Assembly (NCBI GenBank): GCA_028622995.1
Contig: JAJQJQ010000050.1
Coordinates: 1,736,001-1,800,000, forward strand
Reading direction: 5' to 3'
Length of the DNA: 64,000 nt
DNA from: Panagrolaimus kolymaensis
Lineage: Eukaryota > Nematoda > Chromadorea > Rhabditida > Panagrolaimidae
Shown: piece after piece, positions 1-11,638 of the stretch
Layout of the letters: each line of letters begins with the position of its first letter
Position numbering within the stretch: position 1 is the stretch's first letter
Notes under the pieces: model-generated
The model's database searches: none
Told to the model about the DNA's origin: nothing
Seen by the model: only the letters and a program-made list of their open reading frames with translations
Program-made: the position numbers and the translations under genes

Positions 1-336
1 GGAGACTTCCTCTGCCATGTATGTAAACAAACTTTTTTGTTTTCTTTGGTAATTTAAAATTTTTTTTATAAATAAATAGATTAGTATATTTTGGTTATTT
101 TTTTTCAAAACAAAGAAAAATTTAATTTATTTTAAACATAAAAATTAAAGATTATTTCGTTACTATGCGTAGAGAGTTTTTATGGAAGACCAAAAATAAA
201 TTAAAAATAAATAAAAGATGCAAGAAAGTATTAGTAAATATCAAGTATTTTTCTAGTTGTGGTTTTTTCTGCGTTTCAATAAAAAAAAGAAATATAAAAA
301 AATAAGAGTTAAATAGAATACTTTTTATTTATTTAT
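1..336. other. AT-rich non-coding end of window
   Basis: No gene can be supported. On the minus strand an ATG at 18-16 opens six codons (MAEEVS) that run off the window edge and could be the first exon of another gene, but this is too short to call. The rest is poly-A/T-rich sequence that forms the 3' flank of the C6 protein gene. Confidence 0.4.
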
Positions 337-884
337 TTATTTTCCTGCAGGAGGCATAAATGGTGGAGAAATACATGCAACTGAATCAACATTTGATTTA
401 ATTGCATTTGGGCCTGTAAATGTAATAACTGAATTTCCATTGTCGTCACATCTTATTGGTCCTGAGCCACCTGGAATAATTCCAAGAGGTACTTCATCTA
501 AGCCAAACTAAAAAAAATACAAAAGTTTTACAAAAAAAGTAATTATAAAAATTAACAATGAGAATTTAATAAACTTACTATAACTGAAGTGGTTGTAGCA
601 GATCCGCATGTAACTGTATTTACTGTACATCCATTTGTATCGGTGCTAATTGTTTGGGTTACGGGTGAATCAGTCCCAATTCCAGTGTTGGTTTGAACTT
701 TTAGTTCCTTACAAGTTTGACAGGCTATAAATTTTTGACGGGTTTACTTAAAACCCACGCGATGAAAGTTTAAAAAAATACCTCTAACAGGAACATCCCC
801 GCCGCTATTATTACCAGATGCAAGGCAACTAATTGAAAGTTTCACCGTTAATGCTAGTAACAAAGCCACTCGGAAGTCTATCAT
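337..884 (-). CDS. Secreted six-cysteine (C6) domain protein
   Basis: Three exons (884-782, 724-579, 507-337) join in frame to give 139 residues; both introns have GT-AG borders on the minus strand. The N-terminus MIDFRVALLLALTVKLS...CLA is a clear signal peptide. The mature part has exactly six cysteines in the order CxxC, GC, TC, RC, AC, with alternating Thr/Gly/Ser strands, as in the nematode-specific C6 domain (PF01681) found in tandem or single copies in secreted nematode proteins. The function of this family is not known. The single-domain form seen here is short for the family. The gene is divergently arranged with the chitinase-like gene, sharing an 0.8-kb upstream region. The start is the only ATG in front of the signal peptide. 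Assignment to the family is by the cysteine pattern, so alternative small secreted Cys-rich families remain possible. Confidence 0.75.
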
Positions 885-1706
885 AATTACTGTACCCTAA
901 AAATGAAAATTTGAATAAATACTTTTTAACAAAAAGGTCAAAATAAACGATTTGAAGAAGAAAAAACACAAAGTCACACAAAATCTTTTTATAAAAGGTC
1001 AAAGTGAAAAAATTTATGGAAAATAAAAAAGAGATATCAACTTTCGTCGGTAAAGATGCGAACGAATAAAAAAATAAATTCAGGAGGAGTATTCAACGAA
1101 CGAATTTTAAATTAATTCTGTTTGTGTTTTGTTTTAATTTTTGACATTAAATTAATGAAGGGATGAAAGAGAAGGATGAACAACAATCAAAGAACCAGTT
1201 ATCCGGAAGAAAAAAAAAATGGATATCTAATTTACTTTCACTTTTTTTTTTACTTTCCTTCCTTCTTTCTTTATCGCCATCGGGAGTCTTTTTTTTCAAA
1301 CAGATCTTTTTATAATTATGGAGTTTATTATCATGAAAAAAACTTATTTTATGCATATTTGGTGCTATGAATTGCCATAAAGTCGTATAGCATTAAAGAA
1401 AAATCTTATTGTAATAGTAAAATTAGAAGGAAAAAATAATAAAGATATTAAAAAACTTAGAATTAACTTTAAAAAAATAGCAAAGACCTCCGAAAAACTA
1501 AAAATTTTGTGGTTTGACCTTTAATGGTTCCAAACTCCAAGATTATCCAATAGATTGCTAAATCTTCTTCAATCGCCAAAAACACCTTAATATAGGCTAG
1601 AAATATCACAAAACCTAATATCAAATCATTTGCTCATCATATGTACAGAGCCATGCGATATTATCGCGGAAAGAACTTATGAAACAACCCAACATTTTAT
1701 TTTAAA
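885..1706. other. Divergent intergenic region
   Basis: Upstream region shared by the C6 gene (minus) and the chitinase-like gene (plus). It contains only short low-complexity open frames; no RNA gene or repeat was recognised. Promoters of both genes are expected here. Confidence 0.5.
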
Positions 1707-2783
1707 ATGTTTCAAAAATTAAATTCAAAGTTGAAATCAGTTTTATTTATTTTTGTTTTATTCAAATTTATTTTAACTGTTGTTAGTCAACAGCAACCAC
1801 AAAATACATGCGTAAGAATATGTTCCATTATGATGGATGATAATAAAGTATTTAATTTTACACAAATTCAACCAAATTGGTGTTCACATATCATTCTTCA
1901 TTTTGCTACCCTTAATTTTACTACTGTTAGTTTTAAAAAAAATATAATTTATTTATTTATTTATTAATTTTTTAGACTAAAAGAATAACCATCACAAATA
2001 CCATAAAAGCACATTTTATAGCTTTTTACCATTGGAATACTTTCAATAAACCTTTATTATCTCTGTCAATCCGTAATAATGAAAGATTTAATCAGGACAT
2101 GTTGTATCATCATGTTCATGACCTATATGGTCAAATTCTTCGGGTATTTTGCCTTTTTTTTGTTGATAAACAAATAACAAAAAAATTTACATTTTTTTTT
2201 AAAAATTTTTCATTATTTATATTTTTAGATTATAAAAGATTATGGACTAAGTGGTATTCATATTTCATGGAGAGGTCGAAATGACGGATTTTCTGAGACA
2301 AGAATGAAACAATTTTTACAATTATACGCTTATGAGAAAAAATATGTTATTATATCCTTGGAATCTAAAATTATTAATAGTAAAAATTTTAAATATATAG
2401 AATTAGACGAAAATGTAGATTATATTATTTTGGAAGATTATAAACCAGCAGCTTTAGTTGAAACATTTACAGCAGTTAATCATACATCATCGAAGGATTT
2501 ACTTTCGGCAAACTTTGTATGTTTTTAGAGTCCACTTTTTTAAGTTTGAAACGTGTGTTACAGGATTTGCTAGCAGCTGATTGGAATAAAAAAGGTATCC
2601 CATCTTCCATGCTTGTTGTAGATTTGGATAAGTTTCAAGAAAATAAAGAAATGCCGGAAATTGAAGTAAGACTTACATATACCTAATTGGACGTTATTTA
2701 TTTTTAAATATTTATTTTAGATTGCAGAGGAACTCTGTAAACGACAAATTGGTATTATGGTGTTTCTTAAAAATTCTGAGTAA
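1707..2783 (+). CDS. Chitinase-like GH18 pseudoenzyme, secreted
   Basis: Five exons (1707-1925, 1976-2143, 2229-2516, 2564-2665, 2721-2783), all joined in phase 0, give 279 residues. Residues 1-28 form a signal peptide (hydrophobic LFIFVLFKFILTVV ending at SQQ). The following WCSHIILHFATL matches the first strand of glycoside hydrolase family 18 barrels, where chitinases have CTHIIYAFA. The next strands are recognisable, but the catalytic strand, normally DGxDxDxE, reads GLSGIHISWR: all three aspartates and the acid/base glutamate are replaced. The barrel is also short (family about 350-400 residues). It therefore should bind rather than cleave glycans, like the large chitinase-like (chil) group of nematodes. 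Assignment to GH18 rests on two strand motifs and the overall order; enzymatic loss is directly visible. Confidence 0.7.
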
Positions 2784-3275
2784 TTTAATGCTGATTAATA
2801 TTTTGATTATTCGAGGCATTTTTAATATCTGGAACAGAAATTTTCAGATCTTTAAAATATTTTTTTTATATTTGTTATTATCGCTTTCAATTTTTCATTA
2901 AATGCATTTTTTGATAAATAAAAGTAGTTTAAAAATTGCATAAACAATTTTGGTTCACGTAAATACAAATTTTTTTGGACATTTAAAAATGGCATTAACA
3001 ATAGTTAAAGCTTTTTTCGCTGTGAGAAACAGGTTGGAAAAAAAGCAAGCACGCGCAGACGAACATGAGCAACAGCAACAAACAACAAAAAAAGACATTC
3101 GAGTGTGTTTTTTTTAGTTTTCTGCGGTTTTAAAAAAACAAAATATAATTTATTATTTGTTGTCAATTTTTAACCAAAACTAAAAAAACTAAAGTTAAAT
3201 TTTTATTGTTTCTACTTATTTTATTTATTAACATTTTTTAAATTAATTTATTTTGGCTAAAACTAAAGATTTAAA
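2784..3275. other. Intergenic, upstream of hid-1
   Basis: AT-rich sequence between the chitinase-like gene and hid-1. A short CAG/CAA-rich patch lies near 3040-3090. No other feature seen; it should include the 3' end of the former gene and the promoter of the latter. Confidence 0.4.
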
Positions 3276-5949
3276 ATGGGAAATGCTGAATCCAAAGGAA
3301 ATTTCCGAAAAGCTGTTATCGATTTGACTTCAAAACAATCTAAACTTGATGACACCAATTTTTGGGGACAATTTTGGTCTCCCAATAGCGTGGCATCATG
3401 CAAGGATTTATTTGATATGATTCCAGCGAATGATATTCGATCATTGCGTGAAAATTCACCAAATAATTTGGCAACTTTATGTTATAAAGCTGTGGATTGT
3501 TTAATGGAAGCTCGAGATGCTATGGTTCCGCAAGCGGATCAAAAAAAAGTAAGTTTCATATATTTTTTTGGATATATAAAACTCATAAAATTCAAAAATT
3601 TATAGGTTATTAATTGCGTTCGATTGCTAACTCGAATAATTCCATTTATGTTTGAAGATGAAGAATGGCGAACATATTTTTGGTCAGCTTTACCTTCAAC
3701 TGACCCCAGTGCCAAACCTATTCCACTTGCCAGTGCTTTGTTAACTTGTTTGGGAGATTTATTATTTTGTCCTGGTTTCACTGTAACTAAACTTCCAAAT
3801 GCTGAAACCACTGATAACCTTGCAACTTTGGATAGTTGCGAATATATATGGCAAAATGGTGTAGGATTTACTAATAAACCCACCATGAATGCTGAACATG
3901 ATGCAAATCGAACAGAAATTCTTAAACTTCTTTTAACATGTTTTTCTGAAATTATATATTTGCCAGATAATTCCATTAATTCAAACCCAGAAAATCGAAT
4001 GCGTTGGTTGCAAAGATTTGCATCCACAGAAAATCGACATGTTTTACCCCTTTTCACCTCTCTTTTAAATGTTATTTGTTCCTACGACCCTGTAGGATAT
4101 GGATTGCCATATAATTACCTTCTCGTTGGAGATCCTCGAGAGCCATTAGTTCAAGTCGCCCTTCAAGTTTTAATTGTTTGCCTCGATCGTGAATCTCAAC
4201 CTGGTGCAGCTGGAGGGGATGAAAGTGGATATGTTGATAATTTTTTTATTCATTATTTATCTCGAATCCATCGAGAAGATGATTTTGAATTTATGCTTCG
4301 TGGAATGACAAGATTATTAAATAATCCTTTGCAATCATCATATTTGCCTAATTCAGTTAAAAAAGTTACTTTTCACCAAGAATTGCTTATATTTTTATGG
4401 AAATGCTGCGAATATAATCAAGTTAGTTTTCTTTGCTGTTTTTTAGTCTTTAAAGCCTTGGTTTTCAGAAATTTATGTATTATGTTTTAAAAACCAGTGA
4501 TGTATTGGAAATTTTGGTTCCCATTCTTTATCATATCAATGATGCTCGAAATGATCCATGTAAATAATATTTTTTTTTCTTCTTCGATTGACTTTAAAAA
4601 TAATCGTCCGCTTTTTTAGCTAGAGTTGGTCTCATCCATATGGGAGTTTTCTTAATTCTTTTACTCAGTGGTGAAAGAAATTTTGGAGTCCGCTTGAACA
4701 AACCTTTTGTTTCAAAAGGAAATATCGATGTTCAAGCTTTTACTGGGACTCACGCGGATTTACTCATTATCGTAAGCTTTTATCCCTTTCAAACTTAAAG
4801 CCATCGTCTGCTTGTGAAAAAAATTATTATCGCCTCCTTTTTTTCTAGGTTGCCCATAAACTTATCACAACTGGAAATTATCGACTTCAAACCCTTTTTG
4901 ATTGTTTATTAACCATTATTGTAAATGTTTCACCATATCTTAAATCCCTTTCTATGGTCACAGCAAACAAATTAGTCCATTTGGTTGAGGCTTTTAGTAC
5001 TCCGTGGTATTTATTTTCTTCCTCCAGTGCACATCATTTAGTATTTTTCTTATTAGAAGTATTTAATAATATTATTCAATATCAATTTGATGGAAATTCA
5101 AATTTAATTTATACTATTATTCGAAAGAGACAAGTTTTTTATCAATTGGCTAATTTAAATACCGATGCTTCATCGATTGCGAGAAGTTTAAATAATCGTC
5201 GAGGAAAACAAGCGACCACTGCCGCAGTGGAAGCAGCCGAAGTAACTCCTCAATCTCCAACAATTCAAAATTTGCCACCAAAAGAAAATAATTCTGAAAA
5301 TCCATTAGTTGCTGAAATTGTTGGTGCACTTGAAGGAACTAAAATTGCCGCTTCAGAAGGAGAAGAAGCAAATGAAAATGGACCAAAAGTTCAATCAACT
5401 TTAGCTAAAACTCCTGCAATTCATTCAATGACGGATAAAACAGCGGAATGGTCTCAACAAAAGCCATTTGAAGGAGGAGATAATTCTGGAGATAATTGGA
5501 TTCCAACAACAGAATGGGTTGAATCATGGAAAAGTAAATTACCTTTGCAAACTATAATGAGATTATTACAAGTTTTGGTTCCACAAGTTGAAAAAATTTG
5601 TATTGATAAGTAAGTTTTTTTTTTCAGAATTTTTTGGCATAAAATAATATATATAAAATTGCGTTTTTCAGGAATTTGACTGATGAAGGAGAAATTCTTA
5701 AATTTTTACAAAATGGAACTCTCGTTGGTTTACTTCCAGTTCCCCATCCTCTCCTTTTACGGAGATATCAAGCCAATGCAGCCACCAATCATTGGTTTAG
5801 AACTTATATGTGGGGTTTAATTTATTTACGGTAATCAAATTGTTTTTTTTTTATAAAAAACTAAACTAAAAATCGATAATTTTAGAAACACTGATCCACC
5901 AATTTGGTATGATACTGAAGTGAAATTGTTTGAAATTCAAAAAACTTAA
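3276..5949 (+). CDS. hid-1: HID1 domain protein, dense-core vesicle biogenesis
   Basis: Seven exons (3276-3548, 3606-4421, 4469-4559, 4620-4771, 4849-5609, 5672-5830, 5886-5949) join in frame to 771 residues, close to the 730-790 typical of HID1. The start MGNAESKxNFRKAVIxLTSK is the family's N-terminal signature and includes Gly2, the myristoylation site described for HID1. Other landmarks are SPNNLATLCYKAVD, the RLLTR...F.FED..W blocks, and a C-terminal TNHWFRTYMWGLIYLR. Known members act at the trans-Golgi in sorting cargo to dense-core vesicles and so in neuropeptide and hormone secretion. Residues of about 420-500 (exon 5) form a low-complexity acidic linker rich in Ala/Glu/Asn, as in other family members. 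The last exon ends FEIQKT. The gene follows the chitinase-like gene on the same strand but there is no sign of an operon. Confidence 0.93.
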
Positions 5950-8900
5950 GTAAAATAACCCCTAAATCATGCCATGCATAAAAACGAAAAAATTTACAAA
6001 AAAACAAAAAACAAACGCGGTGAAAGCTTATTTTAAAAACTATTTTATTTTCTTTTGCGCTTAATTAATTAATTTATTTATTTATTTTCTTTTTTAATAT
6101 TTTTTTATTTTTCTTACTGTAATTTGTTGTCAAAATTCTGGCTGAAAAAAGCCATAATTCACATATTTCAAAGCATATTATTTTTTAAATCAGTGAATTA
6201 TTAAACAAATTTTCACTCAAAATATGCGATAATTTATCACTTTAAAAATAAGAACTTTTTTGTGTGAATCTGTCTTTATTACTCACATTTTCGACAACTA
6301 CTTCTTATATTGGTAGCTTCAAAATTTTTTTTCTCAAATAAAAATCAACAAAAAAATTATATCTCTCTTCTTTTTCCAACCAAACATACCTATTCTTTTT
6401 TGTGCCAATCTTCAACTATTTTTATTTTTGCTCTTTTATCATTTCTTGCAATTTTTGCGCATAAACTAATTTATTTATTATTTTTTTGCTCTCATATTTA
6501 TTTATTCTATTTTTTGGTAATTGTAAAAATATTGCAGCTTGAAAAATAAATCTATCTTTCTTTCCATTTATTTGTTTGTGTATTTTTTACTATGAACCAA
6601 AACAAACGAAAAGAAAAAACGATAATTGTAAAAAAATGGTCATCACCCTCGGTGAATGGACTTATTTTATACAATCTGCAATCAATCGAAGAAAAATATG
6701 TGAAAAATAAAACGAAGCAAAGAAGGTAGGTACATATATTTATTTTAGTGGTTTTCCTTTCTTTTCTTTTTTTTTTGTAAGATCTCAACCAAAGATAATC
6801 GCACTTTTTTTTACGCGCGATGGTGGAAATGATGATGGTCAAAAACACAATACGCATCTTCCTTCCTAAATATATATTTTCTTTTTTTCTTTTTTTTTCA
6901 TTAAAAAAATCCTCCTCCTTTTTTGCAAAACTTTTTTTTTCTTTAGTTTTTTTTGTATGTTTAATTCTTCTTTTTTTAATTCATAAATCGCTGAACCAAA
7001 GAAAAATTTCTTTTTTTCCTTCTTCAATTCATTCATTTTTTTTTTTCTAAAAGCAAACGTTATTATTATTTATTTTAATATGTTTTCCGATTGAGCCTTA
7101 AAAACACCCAACATCAAAATCATCATCAAACCAAACAAAGAAAAGAAAAACCCTTAAAACCCCTCAATTTATCTCTCATCACTCGACGACGACAGTTTTC
7201 TTTCCCTTTTTTTTCTTTGATGTGAATTTATAAAAATTGAAAAATATTGCGCACTTAAACCAAACTTAGACGAAACTAACAAACACCAAACATGTTTGCC
7301 TTTTATTTCTTTAATTTTTTTCCCCAAAAACATTTAATTCAAAGATGCGCACTTTAATTTTTTATTGTTAGTTTGCCTTTTGTGAATGTGTTTTTACTAT
7401 CAAAGTTTTTTATGTTTTTAAAAATAATTTTATAACTTTAAAAATTTTTTTTTGTCGGTTGCTTCCTTTTAAAGCTTATCTGTAAAACTATTTATCATTA
7501 ATTTGACAGGCAGCGCGGCATCGCTTCTTTTTCAAGTTATTATCTTTATTTCTTTTTTTTAGTCTTTTAAAACTCATCAAAAAAGAAGCGCCATTATTAT
7601 CTCTTTTTTTTTAGTCGTCGTCTGCTTCCATATTTTTTTCTATAGCTTATTTTTGCAGCTGCTTCAGACATTTTTTCTCTCTCTTTCATTACATTTTTTT
7701 TAATATAGAAAAAAATGATTGCCAGTAGTGAAAAATGAAATATTCCGAAACAATTTCGAGAAAATAATTACCTTCTAGAAAAAAAGTATTTAGTCTTTAA
7801 AAAATGGCGAAAAATTCTTATTTTCTTTTTTAAAATAATAAAAGAATAGAAATTATGTGGCTTTTTAAAACAAATATGGCTAAATTTAATTGTTTTTTTT
7901 CACTTTTCCTTTCACGTTTTTTTGTAAAAATGTCATTTGAAAAAAAAACAATGACAATTTCAACAACTTTTTTTTGTTCTTGTTTTTCTTTTTTTACTAA
8001 ACTTTTTGTTTCTTTCTTCATTTTTACATAAAAGTTTATTGAACGTTAAGCTAATTTCGTCGATTTTATTTCGATGGTTTATTGTTTCTGGCTGTAAAAC
8101 TAAAAAAGAAGAAAACTCGAGCGAAATAAGGAAAAGAAAAAGAAAAAAGAAAATGGGCATGCATCAAGCAACAACAACTAAGACTTGAGCAAGCGCAAAG
8201 GGCATTAGTGCGGCGACGGCCGAAGAAAATTTATTTTAGTGTTGTGCCAAATAATTCTCTCAAAAACTCTGAGAAAAAAAAATAAAAATAACGCAAAAAC
8301 CTTACCACTTGGCCCTCTCATTCCTCCTTTCCAAACTGGGCAAAACATAGATGGCGACGACAACATTCATCGTCAGTAGTCATTCATTGACCGTGGTTAT
8401 TTTTTTTATTTTTCCTTCCTTTTTTTGGCCAAAAAAAACTACAAAATGAATGTTGTTGTGGCTGCTGTGTCCTTTTTTGTCAGTATGCATGCGTGTGTGG
8501 GGCAAAACAACAAACCGCCGCCGCTCAAGAAAAATGTCTTAGTTTTATATTTTATATATTTGGATGTTTGTGCGTTCTTTCTTTTTTTTTGAACTGCGAC
8601 AACGACAAGCTAAATTGAAATGAAATGGAAAAAAAAAGAATTTAGTCTAGAATAAATAAAATAAGAAAGGAAAAGAAAAGAAAATTATTTGGGTGACGAC
8701 GCACGGCGACTGAATGGCCAAAAAAAAAGTTTTTTTAATGATTTCTCTCGCCTCTTTTTTTTTTGCCATTTTTAAAAATTAATTAGCTATCATTTTTTTG
8801 ACCATATTTTTTCTTACTTTTAAAAAAATGGACGATTAAAAGTCTGGGGTTAAAAAAAATATGTGAAAGGGAAAACTTAAGCGAGTCACATACATTTAAA

Positions 8901-10268
8901 AATGCTTTTTTTCTTTTCTTTCGCGACTTTTTTTTACTAAATGACTCTCTTTTTATAAATTTATTTTGTCATCAAGGAAAAAAACGCAATGATTCATTCA
9001 ATGTCTTTCATCAAGAAATTTTTTTTCGCTGTGGCCAGAAAAAAAGGTGAAACTGTTTTCATTGTTATTTTTGAACTTTACTTTAAAAATGGATTTTTTT
9101 CACTAACCTAAAAATAATAATATTCAATTCAATATTCTTTTCTTCTTTTTTTTCTCTTTTTTCTTCTTCGTTGTTTCACATATCTCATTTTTTTTGATTC
9201 ACGTTTCTATTGTTGCGATTGTTGTTAGTTGGATGGATGTGCTTGTTCGCTCGCTGCTACACTTGTGTAAATATTAACGAACAAAAAAAAAATTTTTTTA
9301 CCTTTCTACCTATCTTTTTTTTTTACAAGGAAAATAAGAAGAAAAATAGAGACCGTTGTCCGCCGAAAAAATAAAAATATTCGCGCTCCTATGTGAATTG
9401 AATTTAAGCTCCTCATGTTACGTTTTACGTGTTGTGTTGTTGTTTGTACATATACCTATATAACAGAATAGAATAGAATAGAATAGATGAGGAAGATGAA
9501 GAGTAGTAGAGGAATGAAACGAAATGAATTGATTGTTCAGGTTATTCTTCTATTTATTATTTTGTTATTCAGGTTTTTTATTCTCACTCCCTCACACACT
9601 CATTTGAGAGATTTTGTTGCTTGAACATGAGTTTGGTTTTCTTTATTTTCCAATTGGATATATTCTTTATTTTGGCAATATATATTTTTTTGTTACACTT
9701 TTAGATTATGGATTTTTTGTTCTTAACTTTTTTGACCGTTAATCTTAGTTCTTTTAAAAATTCAATCTAATCCAAAAATAAATTTCGTATCGATTTTGAG
9801 TGAAACATTTATGCTTAAATAAATTTTTACAAATCTAGACTCATGAGAAAAAAAGTTTTTTCTTCGTTTCTTTGTTTCCATTGACCCATGAGTTTATTAT
9901 TCCACAAAATAGATGTCAGAAAAAATTAGTATTGATTTTGGCAAAATTTCTTTCAAAGAAGCTTGCTCTTTTCTTTTATTTTACTGCCCCGTCCATACTC
10001 ATGAAAATAATAGGTTCAGAAAAGCATCGGACAAAGAGAAAAAAATTCATTTAATTTTTTTTTCTTCGCTGTTTCCATTTCATTTTCTTCTTTTCTTAAT
10101 TCAATTTACACTTCCCTCATTTTTTTTCTCTTCGTGACAGGCATTTTTTATATTTTATTTTTTAAGCCTTTTTTAAATTTACTTTTTTTAAGGGCAATAA
10201 AACCAACAAATGTCAAATATATATTATTTATTTTTGTACTGATCTCTCAATAATTAAATGCTTGAAAT
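5950..10268. other. 4.3-kb non-coding region
   Basis: Long stretch without a supportable gene. It is dominated by T- and A-runs with scattered short purine/pyrimidine patches; open frames within it are low-complexity and lack splice partners or recognisable domains. Islands of ordinary composition (about 8160-8220, 8330-8390, 8470-8530) could be enhancer sequence for the Rab gene or unrecognised 5' exons. I see no tRNA or rRNA. Confidence 0.4.
9465..9487. repeat. (AGAAT)n microsatellite
   Basis: Four consecutive perfect AGAAT pentamers followed by a partial unit, within the non-coding stretch upstream of the Rab-like gene. Confidence 0.8.
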
Positions 10269-11638
10269 ATGAGTTACAATTATTTATTTAAAATTGTTGT
10301 GGTTGGTGATCATAATTGTGGAAAATCATGTATTTTATTAAGATTTGCCGAAAATGCATTTCGCAATGATCATATTAGCACACTGGGCGTAGATTTTAAA
10401 TTAAAAACTATTAAATTAGGGAGAGATAAAATTCGACTAGAATTATGGGATACTGCTGGAATGGAACGATACAGGTAAGGGATTTTTTTATTCGAACCAA
10501 AAACAATATATAAATAATTTGAAGAAAAAACAGGTTTACAAAAGTCACATTGGTTAGTAAAATATTAAACATTCGCATGTTTTCAAAGCAAAAATAATTC
10601 TTTTTTTTTTAATAATTTTTGAGCGGGAGAAGGATCTGGAACAGGACATTTTTTTTATCATGGACATCTTTTGAAATCAGCCAAAGAGTTAGGACTTATA
10701 ACAAAAAAATTTTTTTGTTTCTTTTGAATGTGGCACCTTGTAATTTCTAGCAATAATTTTTAATTAATTTGGTGTCTTTTAATATTAATTTTTAGCTTTG
10801 ATAAAACGCCATAAATCTTAAGTAACAAACCGAATATAAAAATTATTATAAAATATTCAAAAAGTACAAAAAAAATGTAAAACTAAATCTTTTGCTTTTC
10901 ATTTCCAATCGAATAAAATCGTGCAGAAAAAAATGTGATTTTATCTTTTCCGTTTCTGCTTTGAATTCAAATTGTTTTTGATTTCTTTCTGCTCTTTTCT
11001 TTTAAAATCTCAAAAACCAAAAATAAAAAATAAAATTGGGATATAATGGAAAAAAAACTTTTATGTATGCGTAATTTTTTTTAAACGAATCCAAATCAAA
11101 ATATTTCCGTTTCAGGACCATTTACAATTCATATTACCATTCAGCTCATGGAATAATGTGCGTATATGATTTAACAAATGAGAGATCATTTGAAAATTTA
11201 GAAAATTATTGGTTAAAAGAAATTCGAAATAATGCTCCTCAAAATGCTGTATTATTATTGGTTGGAAATAAAGCGGATATGGAAAGTGAAAGAAAAGTTG
11301 GATTTGATCGAGCTGAAAAGTAAGCTTTCAAATTAAAATTTTTTTGAACTTTATTCATCGTGTGCTTTTTTTCCAGATTAGCAAAACAATGCGGAGTTTC
11401 ACTTTATGAAGTCTCAGCTAAAACTGGAATAAATTGTGATGAAGCTTTTATGGATTTAGCTTCAGCGATGCGAGATCGATTACTGGTATCCAATATGAAT
11501 TCAGATAGTGAAGATTCGGATCAATTTGCTTCTGCATTTCATATCGATGGAGTTATTGCAGATGAAAAATTAATTAATGGAAAGAATACTTCTTCGATGA
11601 GTTGTTGCTCAAGTGCGCCATCTCCAACTTTTGTTTAA
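10269..11638 (+). CDS. Divergent Rab-like small GTPase
   Basis: Three exons (10269-10474, 11116-11319, 11377-11638) give 223 residues. The G-domain is of the Rab1/8/10 type: P-loop GDHNCGKS (residues 13-20), switch I Thr38 in STLGVDF, G3 WDTAGMERY (60-68), NKAD and SAK boxes. Two oddities are directly visible. The G3 glutamine that positions the hydrolytic water in almost all Rabs (WDTAGQE) is Met65, which predicts slow intrinsic GTP hydrolysis. The C-terminus has a CC pair but it is followed by ten residues (SSAPSPTFV end) rather than standing at or near the end, so ordinary double geranylgeranylation is doubtful. The C-terminal extension from about residue 175 is acidic and Ser/Asp-rich. 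The closest Rab subgroup cannot be fixed by eye; it could be one of the nematode-specific fast-evolving Rabs. Intron 1 (641 bp) is long for this window. Confidence 0.85.

Noticed and set aside
1..18. Minus-strand ATG at the window edge (MAEEVS)
   Set aside because: Six codons only; could be a first exon but cannot be supported.
3539..4057. 172-codon minus-strand frame across hid-1 exon 2
   Set aside because: Antisense shadow of a well-supported exon.
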